A DNA stretch of 64,000 nucleotides from Planctomycetota bacterium (GTDB taxonomy: Bacteria; Planctomycetota; Brocadiia; Brocadiales; Brocadiaceae), in the NCBI GenBank assembly GCA_016873165.1, contig VGXV01000002.1, forward strand, positions 1 to 64,000, read 5' to 3'. Both the position numbers and the translations under genes were made by a program. Positions 18,145-27,566 of the stretch are shown here, in pieces; within the stretch, counting starts at the first letter, position 1, and the number at the start of each line of letters is the position of its first letter. Below the pieces are notes generated by a model, which was given only the letters and a program-made list of their open reading frames with translations, was not told the origin of the DNA and ran no database searches.

Positions 18145-18621
18145 TTATACCTCTTTGGCTTTTCTCTCGCTATGTTTTCTGTTTGCATTATAGTGTTTGC
18201 ACTCCGGCATGGCAAATTTGCTTTTAAGGGAAACTATTGCGTTGCCGGGATTATTCCTGAAAAAATACAGATGGGAATCGCAGGAACAGTCTGATGATCC
18301 AAAACCTTTTACGGGGAGGATTGCGCCTTCTAAAGCTCCAACTTTACGACCCATCATGCATTCAAGACTTTTCCCCCCGGCATAAGAACAAATTGTCGTG
18401 ATTTTTCCATAATGCAGCAGATAATCAATATGCCAGCGGTTATTTTTTGTTTTGCTTAGATGTCGTTCAATTCGATGGTTCAGGTTGTTTTGCGCGCTTC
18501 CGATATAAACATAAAAACCCGTTGGAAAATGATATGTTCCCAATTTGCCGATTGGTATCTTTTGCTCCTGAAAAAGTCTGATTATGAGGCAATAAATTCC
18601 CTTATTTAAAGAAAAATCCAT
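18145..18621 (-). CDS. GIY-YIG family protein with DUF123 domain
   Basis: 158 residues matching the DUF123 GIY-YIG class: GIYCLIIRL at the N-terminus, GFYVYIGSA as the YIG element, HRIERHL, RWHIDYLL, a glutamate in SLECMM and the family-typical GFGSSDCSCDSHL near the C-terminus. Proteins of this class are small predicted endonucleases, sometimes fused to endonuclease III; their substrate is not known to me. The last 25 residues are basic and Lys/Arg-rich, a tail that could bind nucleic acid. The gene ends three bases before mutS on the same strand, suggesting coupling to DNA repair. The family call is firm, the function is inferred. Confidence 0.88.
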   Translation of the reverse strand: MDFSLNKGIYCLIIRLFQEQKIPIGKLGTYHFPTGFYVYIGSAQNNLNHRIERHLSKTKNNRWHIDYLLHYGKITTICSYAGGKSLECMMGRKVGALEGAILPVKGFGSSDCSCDSHLYFFRNNPGNAIVSLKSKFAMPECKHYNANRKHSERKAKEV

Positions 18622-18632
18622 ATCGCAATGCA

Positions 18633-18654
18633 GGGGTTGAAAATCTTCAACCCC
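18633..18654. repeat. Short hairpin GGGGTTGAA/TTCAACCCC
   Basis: A 9-bp perfect stem with an AATC loop, just upstream of the GIY-YIG gene. A diverged form of the same arms occurs inside the element in front of bcsB (30,578-30,632). Confidence 0.5.
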
Positions 18655-18684
18655 TACGTTTCCCCTATACTTTGTGAGTAATTT

Positions 18685-18720
18685 TAACCCTGACAGGGTT
18701 CTGAAACCCTGTCAGGGTTA
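18685..18720. repeat. Perfect 16-bp hairpin TAACCCTGACAGGGTT
   Basis: The two arms (18,685-18,700 and 18,705-18,720) are exact complements around a CTGA loop. Half of this unit (AACCCTGTCAGGGTT) also forms the 3' end of the radical SAM gene at 46,822-46,836. It is non-coding here. Confidence 0.7.
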
Positions 18721-18816
18721 AACCGGTAAGCAAGATTTACCGTATGTTGTCACAGTTTTTCAAAAAACTAAAGTGATACTATCTTTCAGCAATTGCGAGG
18801 CATCCATCGTTTATGT

Positions 18817-18951
18817 TTAAGGAATTTCAATCTTTGTAAAGGTAGGAATTGCCCACCGTTTCACGTCGCTTGTAGAGACGCATAGCAATGCGTCTCTACG
18901 TTTGGCGGGTGATGCCCACCCTTACCCTGGTAAAAGTTGCCGAAGGCTTAA
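18817..18951. mobile_element. Modular MITE-like element with nested hairpins
   Basis: The left end TTAAGGAATTTCAATCTTTG and the right end AAAAGTTGCCGAAGGCTTAA are imperfect inverted repeats. The same two ends bound a 70-bp copy at 52,473-52,542 and flank the bcsB start at 30,557-30,669. Inside lie the hairpin GTAGAGACGCAT/ATGCGTCTCTAC (18,872-18,899) and a partly decayed GGTGGGC-type hairpin. It has no coding capacity, so any movement would need a transposase elsewhere. The rest of the 390-base gap between the GIY-YIG gene and the DHH gene is non-coding. Confidence 0.6.
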
Positions 18952-19011
18952 TGTAATGATAGTATAAAAAAATATATTGTAAATGGGAAGTTACAATTTC
19001 TGTACATTTGG

Positions 19012-19968
19012 TTAATGAAAATAGCCCAGAATGAGATTTTTGAGAACTCCGTATTGAAATCGTTTGATCAATTCTTCTAAAGTTTTTTCGGCTTTTTCAT
19101 TGGGAACCTGGCATGTTCCGGCGTTTGCGTGTCCACCTCCGCCGTACAAAGACATTATTCTTCCGATGTTTACTTTGAACGACCGGTCAATAATGGATTT
19201 ACCCGCTACAAAGATAGTGTTGGCATGAGAGGCATCCGACAGAATCTGGAGTGATATGTTACATTCCGGATATAATGCATATGCAATAAATCTGTTTCCC
19301 GGATATATGACATCTTCATGGCGGAAGTCAATTACCGCTAAATTATAGTATAAGGAAGCGCATCGTAGAATCTGTTCTTTGCATTGTTCGACTACGGAGA
19401 AATAGGAATCGATCCTTTCTTCTATTTCCGGCAAACTGAGTATTTCCAATATGGTGTGGTCTTTGCAGTAATCAACTAATTTGAGCATTAACTGATAATG
19501 TGGAGATCGGAATTCCCCGAATTTTTCAAGACCGGTTCTCTGGTCGATTATGTAATTCAAAAGATCCCAGCCCGAAGGATAGAGAATCTCATATGTAGTG
19601 AAATTGGCAGTATATCCTTTGTCCACAGCGGTTAATAACTCATCACTGATTTTCGGAAACGTTTTCTTCCCCCCGAAATAATTATATACCACCTTCGTGG
19701 TGGAGGGCACATGGGTATCAATAATAAAATTGTCCTTTTTCCCTTTTGCATTTTTTATGCTGCCGGGATAGTTGTCAAATACCAAGTGGGCTTCTTCTCT
19801 ATAGGGCAAGCCCGTCATGATATCGTGGTCGGTGATCTTAATATTCCCTCTTTCGATTTCTTTTGGATGGGTGAAAAGTATGCTTTCTATTATATCTAAT
19901 GATTTAAGAAGAATCGCGCATCCCAAACCGTCAAAATCGCCTTTAGTGATTAATCGATATTTTTTCAT
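19012..19968 (-). CDS. DHH-family phosphoesterase-like protein
   Basis: 318 residues. The N-terminus has the DHH-family metal motif DFDGLG (11-16, equivalent to DxDxxG), and DTHVPST could match a later metal motif. The C-terminal DHHA1-type motif is GGGGHANAG (276-284), as in nanoRNases, exopolyphosphatases and other DHH/DHHA1 enzymes. The canonical DHH triad itself is altered (VFDNYPGS occupies the place), so the substrate cannot be deduced. Its start overlaps the end of the GT2-like gene by 26 bases, implying translational coupling. It is the last gene of that pair. Confidence 0.75.
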   Translation of the reverse strand: MKKYRLITKGDFDGLGCAILLKSLDIIESILFTHPKEIERGNIKITDHDIMTGLPYREEAHLVFDNYPGSIKNAKGKKDNFIIDTHVPSTTKVVYNYFGGKKTFPKISDELLTAVDKGYTANFTTYEILYPSGWDLLNYIIDQRTGLEKFGEFRSPHYQLMLKLVDYCKDHTILEILSLPEIEERIDSYFSVVEQCKEQILRCASLYYNLAVIDFRHEDVIYPGNRFIAYALYPECNISLQILSDASHANTIFVAGKSIIDRSFKVNIGRIMSLYGGGGHANAGTCQVPNEKAEKTLEELIKRFQYGVLKNLILGYFH

Positions 19969-21103
19969 ATTTTTTCATGGGAAAAAGTTTTACACTGCTG
20001 CACAAAGCGATGATGTGCTTCCATGTGTTTTTTAGTTTTTGATAATCGTTAATGCTAAACGAAATATCGTTAATAAGAGAAGTTGTATATTCTTTGGCTT
20101 GTATTTTTTTTCCAATAGATGTGCAGTATTGATTTTCTATAGTCAAGAGAACGTTTCCGTAGCGTAAAATATTATTTATTGTAGTGTCAAAATTCATTCC
20201 ATTATAGAGAGATTCAAAGGAAATGGTTCGCGCCCAGGATTCCAGATATGCGAGGATGGAATGCTTGTTGCTTTTAAATTGAAAATGCTCATGAATGACA
20301 GATTTCCGGCTTTTCACTACCTGGTGGCCTTTTTCAATAACTCTTCGTGCGACAAAAGTATCGTCGATGCCGGGCGCTTGTTTTGTTGTTGGACAAACGA
20401 TATCCCCGTAAATAGCGCCGATGAGAAAATTTCCGCCGCGTATATTTTTCACGGTTTCAAAATGATGTTCAGAGCTTTCGACCGGGGAATTTTCCCTTGT
20501 TGCTTCCCGGCTTGTTAAATAGTGTAATGAGCTTTCACCGTGGTGCCCCAACGCTTCCAGAAATTTTATTTGATCAGTCCGGTTTTCGATAAAGGTGAAA
20601 TTTATGCCACGCACTCCCGTGTACGGGCCGCTTACTATTGATATTTTCTGTGAATCTTTTTCTCTGCCAAGTATTTCAAAGTGGGCTTTAAATATAGCGC
20701 CGTTCGGTCTGGTATCATCATCAAAAAAGAATATTGATTCCGCCCCCAGACTCTTTGCGATAAGAAAGCACTTGTTTCTTGATGCTCCGTATCCTGACGA
20801 GTTTTTTAGTATCTCAATTGATTCTCTGTCGATTCCTTTTTTTGCCAGTTCGCAAAAGAAAATCGTTTGCTCCTGTTTCCCAAAATGATAAAGCGTAACC
20901 TTCCCTTCGAAACGACCTTTTATTTCTTCAAGGTAAAACCTGTTTGCTTCATAAATATGACTTTCGGAATTATCGACAACGCAAATGGGCATGACAAAGT
21001 CCTCAATCAGCATTTGTTGTATATAACATTCAACACTTTTTGATTGAGAAATATTATGTATGGTAGGTATAATGACCACGCACTTATCTTTTTTGGAACT
21101 CAT
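19943..21103 (-). CDS. GT2-like glycosyltransferase family protein
   Basis: About 386 residues. It opens with a Rossmann-type strand (KCVVIIPTIHN) and carries a GT-A style acidic motif FFFDDDTRPN (Asp128-130), GYGASRNKC upstream of it and a later GIDDTFVARR, as expected of nucleotide-sugar dependent GT2-type transferases. The acceptor and donor are unknown. The frame opens at 21172, but the family fold begins just after Met at 21103; neither start has a good ribosome-binding site. It is cotranscribed with, and overlaps, the DHH gene and diverges from the CotH gene, so it may belong functionally to the envelope-polysaccharide region. Confidence 0.7.
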   Translation of the reverse strand: MSSKKDKCVVIIPTIHNISQSKSVECYIQQMLIEDFVMPICVVDNSESHIYEANRFYLEEIKGRFEGKVTLYHFGKQEQTIFFCELAKKGIDRESIEILKNSSGYGASRNKCFLIAKSLGAESIFFFDDDTRPNGAIFKAHFEILGREKDSQKISIVSGPYTGVRGINFTFIENRTDQIKFLEALGHHGESSLHYLTSREATRENSPVESSEHHFETVKNIRGGNFLIGAIYGDIVCPTTKQAPGIDDTFVARRVIEKGHQVVKSRKSVIHEHFQFKSNKHSILAYLESWARTISFESLYNGMNFDTTINNILRYGNVLLTIENQYCTSIGKKIQAKEYTTSLINDISFSINDYQKLKNTWKHIIALCSSVKLFPMKKYEKISINH

Positions 21104-21282
21104 TTTGTTACAAGTATATAAGAGAAAAAATGAATGAAATTGTTGTTCTCTGAAAACTTCATCTGTTACCATATTTAATCATATTTAACAATAATATTTT
21201 TATTATTTGGAGACAATTTAATTTTTCGAAAGGGTATGGTAAGGCATAATTACTCCTGTAATCATTCATCTGGAGGAAAATA

Positions 21283-23718
21283 ATGAAAAAACTCTCTATT
21301 CTGGTCGTAGTTATTGTTCTATGTCCCGGCATATTCCTGATTGACGGCAAATCTTTCGCAAAAAATAAAGAACAACCCTACGAACTTTCTGTTAATATCC
21401 TGCAGGATGCCGATAATATTGCCGAAGTTTCCCTTGATATTATGGTGATGAATGACAGTTATTCAGCCCCCACTACTGCAAAACAGATTAAGCTGAAATC
21501 GTCATCAGGGAAAAAAATCTTTAAGAACGTTTCATTGACACCAAAAACAGACGGTTCGGGAAGTTTTGTTGTGCTGCAATATGACAACAAAAAAAACGCA
21601 AAATCAATTAATGTCTCAGTGAAAATCGAAGAAAACGAAGAAGGTATAAAACTGAACGTAAAAAGCAAAGTGCGTTTATTGCCGGATGTGACGGTAGAAG
21701 ATATTGGGGTGCGTTGCTCTATTGCTGAGAACCAGGAAACCAAGATCACTGCAAAAATTATTGAATTGAATGGCGATACGGAAGCATCGGCGGATATTTC
21801 CCTCTTTGTTGAAGACACAGTTGTCGGCAGTTCTACGGTTACAGTAAAGCCAGGAGAAATAACGGATGTTGTTTTTAATACTTCCTTTGATACAACCGGA
21901 GCGTATGATGTAACTGTCCGAGTTGACAACGTTCAGCCGGAAGACTATGACCAGACAAATAACTCCTCATCTTCCACTGCCTTGGTTTCTAAAACACCTG
22001 ATGAGGCACTGGCGTTGAGTGAAAATTTAAACTATGTATTCGATATCGACTCATTGCCTGTTATCACAATTACCATTAGTACCGACGAGTGGAATAATCA
22101 ATTGCTCTATTACGATTCAAATCCAATGCATGAAGAGTACTCAACGGCAGATTTTACATTTGAGAAAAACAGTGAGATTGAAAATATAGAAGGCATTGGT
22201 TTTCGGATTAGAGGAAATATGTACAGCCGGAAACGTCTTGAAGGGGAAGAAGGATATCTTCACGACCCAGAGTCGCCTCAATGGCGAAAGGCACATTTGA
22301 AGATAGATTTTACTGAATATAACAAAGATGTCCGTTTTCGAGGTCTCCGGGGATTGAATTTAAAGTACTTTAAGGATGATGATGCCTATGTGCGGGAAGT
22401 TTACTGCTATGATTTGTTTAAAAAATTCGGAGTATGGACTGCTCCGTTTTCAAGCTATGTCAGGGTGTACATAAAGATAAAAGAGGATGATACGCCTGCG
22501 TATTACGGAGTATATTGTATGGTAGAAAATATTGATAAAGAATTTCTCCAGGAAAGATTTGGCAAAGATAATGACGAGGGATATTTATGGAAATGCTTAT
22601 ATCCCGCCGACTTAACCTATATTAACCTAGATACTTACAGAATAGGGGTAGAAGATGTTTCATTAAATGAAGAGGAAAGCTACCGGCCTGCTTACGACCT
22701 TAAAACCAACAAATCCGATTTGGATACAGCAAAGGAACAGTTGATCCGGTTTATTGAAGACCTGAACGAAAAGGGAAGTGATGAATTTGCTGATTGGATT
22801 CAATCGACAATGGATGTTGATCTGTTTATTAAAACACTTGCTGTCCATGTGCTTTTGGGTTCGTGGGATGATTACTGGATAAATATCAACAATTACTATT
22901 TGTATTTTGATGAATGCGGGATGGTTTATCTTATTCCCTATGATTATGACCTTACCCTGGGAATTTCCGATCTTCTTGTAAATACGGGGACACAAGATGT
23001 TATGAAGTGGGGTGCGATGAACAACAGTAAACCTTTCGTGTATAAAATGCTCTCTGTTCAGCAGTTTCGGGATATATATAAATCATATCTCAGAGAGCTT
23101 ATTGACGAAAATAATGATTACTTCGATTACGAACATAGTATTGCGAGAATCAATACGTGGCATGCGTTGATAGAAAATTACATTGAAAATGATACCGGCA
23201 GAATGATGGAAATAAAAGACCAGCCGCCTGATTGGTCAAATGCGACTTTTTATCGATTGCTAAGTGGAGATGACAGTGGTGCCGAGCCTGAGGCAAACTG
23301 GTTCAAAACCAGAAGTACCTTTGCCCTGGAACACATTGCAGCAGATGAAGGCTGGACGTCGGGAGTAGCGCAAATAACTGCGGAACTTTATTTGATGGGT
23401 TCTATGAATGATTGGGAGTCGGAGGCTGAATATAGATTCACGAATAATGAGGGTCTCTATACGCTGGAGATTTCCTTGTCAGAGAACGAATATACATTTC
23501 GTATTTCCGATGATTTACAGAATGAGCTTACAAATTTTGGCGCTCCGGATTATGCAAAGAATCTAAATACAGGGGAAAAAATGTATCTTTACAGTGAGTA
23601 TTCAGATCCTATCCTTGCCGATATTGAATGGACTCTTGGCAAGGCGGGCAAGTACCGTTTTGAATTTGACGCGACAGATAGTGAAAATCCAACGTTACTG
23701 GTTACCCGTATTAAATAA
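21283..23718 (+). CDS. Secreted CotH-family protein with CARDB-like and C-terminal carbohydrate-binding-like modules
   Basis: 811 residues with a signal peptide (1-27, ending SFA). Residues about 140-235 resemble a CARDB adhesion-type beta-sandwich (PDVTVEDIGVRCSIAEN). The CotH domain runs from about 257 to 650 (ITISTDEWNNQL, FRIRGN, LNLKYFKDDDAYVREV, YYGVYCMVENID). Its active-site-like stretch NYYLYFDECGMVYLIPYDYD lies near 536-555. The C-terminal part (from about 700, LYLMGSMNDWESEAEYRF) resembles a CBM20/48-like sandwich. CotH is an atypical protein kinase in spore coats; in other bacteria CotH domains occur in extracellular polysaccharide-degrading complexes. TCTGGAGG upstream of ATG 21283 supports the start. 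A secreted hydrolase follows. Confidence 0.88.
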   Translation: MKKLSILVVVIVLCPGIFLIDGKSFAKNKEQPYELSVNILQDADNIAEVSLDIMVMNDSYSAPTTAKQIKLKSSSGKKIFKNVSLTPKTDGSGSFVVLQYDNKKNAKSINVSVKIEENEEGIKLNVKSKVRLLPDVTVEDIGVRCSIAENQETKITAKIIELNGDTEASADISLFVEDTVVGSSTVTVKPGEITDVVFNTSFDTTGAYDVTVRVDNVQPEDYDQTNNSSSSTALVSKTPDEALALSENLNYVFDIDSLPVITITISTDEWNNQLLYYDSNPMHEEYSTADFTFEKNSEIENIEGIGFRIRGNMYSRKRLEGEEGYLHDPESPQWRKAHLKIDFTEYNKDVRFRGLRGLNLKYFKDDDAYVREVYCYDLFKKFGVWTAPFSSYVRVYIKIKEDDTPAYYGVYCMVENIDKEFLQERFGKDNDEGYLWKCLYPADLTYINLDTYRIGVEDVSLNEEESYRPAYDLKTNKSDLDTAKEQLIRFIEDLNEKGSDEFADWIQSTMDVDLFIKTLAVHVLLGSWDDYWININNYYLYFDECGMVYLIPYDYDLTLGISDLLVNTGTQDVMKWGAMNNSKPFVYKMLSVQQFRDIYKSYLRELIDENNDYFDYEHSIARINTWHALIENYIENDTGRMMEIKDQPPDWSNATFYRLLSGDDSGAEPEANWFKTRSTFALEHIAADEGWTSGVAQITAELYLMGSMNDWESEAEYRFTNNEGLYTLEISLSENEYTFRISDDLQNELTNFGAPDYAKNLNTGEKMYLYSEYSDPILADIEWTLGKAGKYRFEFDATDSENPTLLVTRIK

Positions 23719-23855
23719 TGATGTTCTGGGCGTACATGCGGGTTATTCACAGGTAATGAAAATCCGGTATGCGATAAAAAAAAGTTCGAAGGGCTGAAAT
23801 TATTATAGAATCTTCAGACTGATTCAGGTTATAAACCCGCCGGGGCACATGGATA

Positions 23856-26800
23856 ATGAATATATTTAATATATATAGAATAACGTATGTTTTTTGGGTA
23901 TTTATTTTGCCATTTTCTATTTGCATAAACCATACATATTGTTATTCCGAGACGAAAGCCCGCAATGATGAAAACAGTACTGATGCCAATGTCCGATTGA
24001 CAGTTGATATTTCACGCGACCGAAAACAGATCAGCGATTATATATACGGCGTTAACGCTGCCAACTGGTGTCAGGGGTATTATTTTGATTTATGTGCGCC
24101 GAAACTGAAAGAGGCAAATGTTTCAGTTGTCAGACTTGGTGCAACAAACATGGAACGGTACAATTACACCAATAACCGCATGTACAATGCAATATCCCGT
24201 GAAAATCAATACACGCCGATGAGTTGGGAGAGTTTTGTTGCTTGGTGTCATGATGAGATAAATGCCGAACCATTCCTTATGGTACCGGTTTTTGGCTATG
24301 TGGCAGGTAATGGAAATACTATCGGTGACGAGGATTTTTACCGCATACAAACTACCGATGACGTCAAATCGTGGGTATCTCAGGCAGGCGAGGAGGTAAA
24401 ATTCTGGGAAATCGGAAATGAACCGTGGATTGCATGGAAACGATATGACTATCCAGGACTTTATGAAGACAGCGCCCACGGGGATTTGGTGCTCAATTCC
24501 GACACTGCCTTTGATAAGTATTTTCCGCGTTTACTTTCCATTGCAGATGCAATAAAAGTGGCAAACCCCAAAGCCTCAGCCTTTGGCCCCACTTCTGCCA
24601 ATTGGTGGCTATACTGGAATAATGACTATTCTCCCTATTGCCCCGTTACCGAAATTAACGGGCCATCGCTGCCTGACGATGCCGGGTGGCAGACAATGAT
24701 GGACGAAGAAAATGAATGGAATAATTATGTATTCCCTGACAGGGGTGATGATCCGGAACTTTCAGGATGGGAAACGGATGAAAACCGTGTTTTGTGTCAG
24801 TATCTTATTCGTGCGGAAAAACATGAGGCAGATTCAGGAACGAGGGTGCTTGATTTTTTGAACGTCCACAGGTACATCAGGGCTTTAACGGAATATGATG
24901 CAGTTCAGGAGACAAGGGGTATGTGGGAGGAAGGTTTTTATTCTCAGGACGCCGAAGTAGTAACTTCTTTTGCTATTGAACCAAAGATACTGAAGCGGTT
25001 TCAGGATATGATTGCCAATTATTATCCCGGTACGGAGATATCCTTTTCCGAGTATGATTATTTCTACTGGAGCGGGTATCCGGAAAATCCTCAAATTGCG
25101 GCTATTGGCCAAATGGACTACCTTGGGTCTTTTGCCAGAATGGGGGTGAAACTTGCCTGCAACTGGTATATAGGAGAACCGAATCAGGCCGGAAGCAGTT
25201 ATGGCAGGGAAGCCGATTCGGCAGGACAGGCGATGTTTAATGAAAAAGGCGAACCCAATCCGAAATACTGGGCTTTCTTTCTCATGAGCAACTATTTCAG
25301 AGGAGAATCTGTTTATTCCGAATCAAGTGATTGGGATGCGTTTACTGTCCATGCATGTGTGCAATCCGATAATGATATCGTTGTAGTTGCTGCATATAAA
25401 GGGGAATATGACGAGTCGGGCAATTTCGCGGAAGATCAATTGGCAAAGACTGCTCAAGTACAAATAAGCGGTTTTGGCAATGCGCTTTACGTAAAACAAA
25501 TACTTCGTTTCGGGATGAATGACCCTTCCATTGTAGAAATGGAAACAACAGGAGTTGATATCAGCAACGGCACATTGACATATGAATTCCAGCCGTTGGC
25601 GATATATGCCTTCATCCTTTTTGAAAAAAATGAACAAATACAGCCAGATACATACCTTCATGTAAATCCGGCAAAATTGAATTTTGGACATTATGAAACC
25701 GGTTTCTTCACAAGCGAAGAAGAAACAGAATATACAATGCCAGTTTATATAACAAACGCACGGCAGGGAAGCACAACATGGTCTGTTTCAGAAACCGCCT
25801 CGTGGTTGAATATTGAAGGTGAAATAACCGGAGAAGCAATTATCACCGATACGGTATATATAACTGCCGACCGTTCAGGTTTATCCAATGGGGTGTATGA
25901 AACCACAATAGAGGTGAATACATCAGAAGGCATAGTTGAAATACCGGCAACTATGGAAGTAGTTTCCCGGGAATCAGATGGAGTAAAAAGGATTTGTGAT
26001 TTTGAAACGGGTTCGTTGGCGCATGCATGGAATGTGTCTGAGCCTTATTCAGTGGGCTGGTGGGATGCTCACGGCAGTCCTGAAGACAGGAATAGCCCTT
26101 ATGTTTACCGGTTTTCTCTGGATTATGAAGAAAAGCCCTCTATGGGAGGCATTGCCTCTATGAAGATAGAGTTTGACCGTTCACATGGGGATACCGAGGA
26201 TGGCACATTGTATGTGCCTTTTGGTACGTATGGACATAAGACCGTAATTTCTGATGATGATGGGCAATCTTCTGTGACATACGATGCAACTGCAAACTGG
26301 GAGGGATATAAGAATCTACAGTTCGATATTAAAACAGACACTACAGATAATTCCATGACAAAGTTTTTGGTGGTGATTACCGATGAACACGGCAATAAGG
26401 GAAAACCGGATGTAGGAATAAAAAAATACAACACACTTCCAGAATTAGAAGACGGGCAATGGCAGACATTTACAATACCCCTTGATGGAAAATTTTATGA
26501 TTGGAAGTATCCCGGAGGTCAGGACGGATCAACAACGCAACTCGATTTTGGCAACATATCAATGATTGAGTTTATTCCATGGAATGGCAGTGCAGACGCT
26601 TCCGGCGTTATGTATCTTGATAATATTCTCTTAACCTCAAAAGGAGAGAACAAAGGAAAATTGTATGGTACTGTAGTGAACAAAAAGACAGAGGAGCCGA
26701 TTGAGTCTGTAAATATAACATTAAAGAAAATTTCAGAAGATACTAAGTTGAAAACTTTCTCTGATAAAGACGGTTCCTTTTCATTTGAGAATCTGGAAAA

Positions 26801-26909
26801 TGGGAGATACAAAATAAAAGCAAAAAAAAGAGGATACAAAAAAGTTACTACTAAAATAGAGATACAAGACGAGACGGAAATTACGATTGAAATGAAGAAG
26901 ACAAATTAA
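23856..26909 (+). CDS. Secreted multidomain glycoside hydrolase (GH44-like, clan GH-A type)
   Basis: 1017 residues with a signal peptide (about 1-31). The catalytic part (about 45-590) has a TIM-barrel signature: ISDYIYGVNAANW near the start, FWEIGNEPW with predicted acid/base Glu189 and ISFSEYDYF with predicted nucleophile Glu399. This resembles GH44 endoglucanases most, though I would not exclude another clan GH-A family. Then come a BACON-like sandwich (about 597-705, TWSVSETASWLNIEGE), a CBM11/CIA30-like module (about 712-930, from ICDFETGSLAHAW) and a C-terminal carboxypeptidase-regulatory-like domain (about 933-1017, GKLYGTVVNKKTEEPIESV). It stands 137 bases after CotH and upstream of bcsA, pointing to remodelling of a beta-glucan. 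Confidence 0.82.
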   Translation: MNIFNIYRITYVFWVFILPFSICINHTYCYSETKARNDENSTDANVRLTVDISRDRKQISDYIYGVNAANWCQGYYFDLCAPKLKEANVSVVRLGATNMERYNYTNNRMYNAISRENQYTPMSWESFVAWCHDEINAEPFLMVPVFGYVAGNGNTIGDEDFYRIQTTDDVKSWVSQAGEEVKFWEIGNEPWIAWKRYDYPGLYEDSAHGDLVLNSDTAFDKYFPRLLSIADAIKVANPKASAFGPTSANWWLYWNNDYSPYCPVTEINGPSLPDDAGWQTMMDEENEWNNYVFPDRGDDPELSGWETDENRVLCQYLIRAEKHEADSGTRVLDFLNVHRYIRALTEYDAVQETRGMWEEGFYSQDAEVVTSFAIEPKILKRFQDMIANYYPGTEISFSEYDYFYWSGYPENPQIAAIGQMDYLGSFARMGVKLACNWYIGEPNQAGSSYGREADSAGQAMFNEKGEPNPKYWAFFLMSNYFRGESVYSESSDWDAFTVHACVQSDNDIVVVAAYKGEYDESGNFAEDQLAKTAQVQISGFGNALYVKQILRFGMNDPSIVEMETTGVDISNGTLTYEFQPLAIYAFILFEKNEQIQPDTYLHVNPAKLNFGHYETGFFTSEEETEYTMPVYITNARQGSTTWSVSETASWLNIEGEITGEAIITDTVYITADRSGLSNGVYETTIEVNTSEGIVEIPATMEVVSRESDGVKRICDFETGSLAHAWNVSEPYSVGWWDAHGSPEDRNSPYVYRFSLDYEEKPSMGGIASMKIEFDRSHGDTEDGTLYVPFGTYGHKTVISDDDGQSSVTYDATANWEGYKNLQFDIKTDTTDNSMTKFLVVITDEHGNKGKPDVGIKKYNTLPELEDGQWQTFTIPLDGKFYDWKYPGGQDGSTTQLDFGNISMIEFIPWNGSADASGVMYLDNILLTSKGENKGKLYGTVVNKKTEEPIESVNITLKKISEDTKLKTFSDKDGSFSFENLENGRYKIKAKKRGYKKVTTKIEIQDETEITIEMKKTN

Positions 26910-26921
26910 TTGTGGATTAAT

Positions 26922-26936
26922 GTGGGCATCGCCCAC
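26922..26936. repeat. Short hairpin GTGGGC/GCCCAC
   Basis: A 6-bp stem with an ATC loop just after the hydrolase gene. It is the minimal core of the GGTGGGC-type hairpins found at 15,409 and 52,502. Confidence 0.4.
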
Positions 26937-26999
26937 CTGCTTCAAAATTATCTGGACGTAAGAATAAAATATTGATGGAGAAATTAGTTGCAGGAAAAC

Positions 27000-27311
27000 T
27001 TATTTTTTAAAAAAAGCAATGAGGATGCCGATGATGGTTACGACCTGACCGGCCCAGAAAATGAACATCCATTTGATGAGGTCTGCCTTGACGTTGGCGA
27101 TATCTGTTTTTAATTCAGCCTTTACCGTGTTAATTTCGTCTTTTAATTCCGACTTTGCTTGTTCAACCTTTTTCTCAAAACGTTCTTCTGCTACCTTGAG
27201 CGTGTGTGCCTCGCTTCAGTCTTCGACTTTGTCAAGAACGCCTGCAAGAGCCTCGGTGCCTTCTTCGGTAAGCTTTTCACGGAGAATTTTAGGAATGGTT
27301 ATGATAGTCAT
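27000..27311 (-). pseudogene. Coiled-coil membrane protein (DUF1640-like), one nonsense codon
   Basis: Read on the minus strand from ATG 27311 there are 103 codons with a single TGA at codon 32 (27,216-27,218). Before it comes MTIITIPKILREKLTEEGTE and ALAGVLDKVED. After it comes a heptad-rich Lys/Glu coiled coil and a C-terminal membrane helix (IKWMFIFWAGQVVTIIGILIAFF). This is the pattern of small coiled-coil tail-anchored proteins resembling DUF1640. The frame remains open on both sides and the composition is coherent, so it is a recently inactivated gene, or a shorter product starts inside it. No ribosome-binding site is evident at ATG 27311. Confidence 0.6.
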
Positions 27312-27485
27312 GTGAAAAAAATGTCATATTTACAAAAAAACCGTCAATAAAATTGTTGTATCTATGCAGCGAAATTTGCCATATTCCCCCTTATTAAATG
27401 GGGTTAGGGGGTTATCTTACATCTTACTGTTTTATCACAACCCCCTGCCTGTGCGATGCATGCAGACAGGCTGAATCCCCCTTTT

Positions 27486-27514
27486 GTAGAGACAGGTTTC
27501 AAACCTGTCTCTAC
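27486..27514. repeat. Hairpin GTAGAGACAGGTTT/AAACCTGTCTCTAC
   Basis: A perfect 14-bp stem with a one-base loop. It belongs to the same GTAGAGAC-type hairpin class as 15,442 and 18,872. It lies in the roughly 500-base gap between the coiled-coil pseudogene and bcsA, which otherwise holds no gene. Confidence 0.65.
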
Positions 27515-27566
27515 TTGGTCGATAATTATTTCGCTGAATAGATATATTATATAAATCTCAATTTTT

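Noticed and set aside
21459-21929. 156-codon reverse open frame
   Set aside because: Antisense to the CotH-family gene; low-complexity Ser/Thr/Phe composition.
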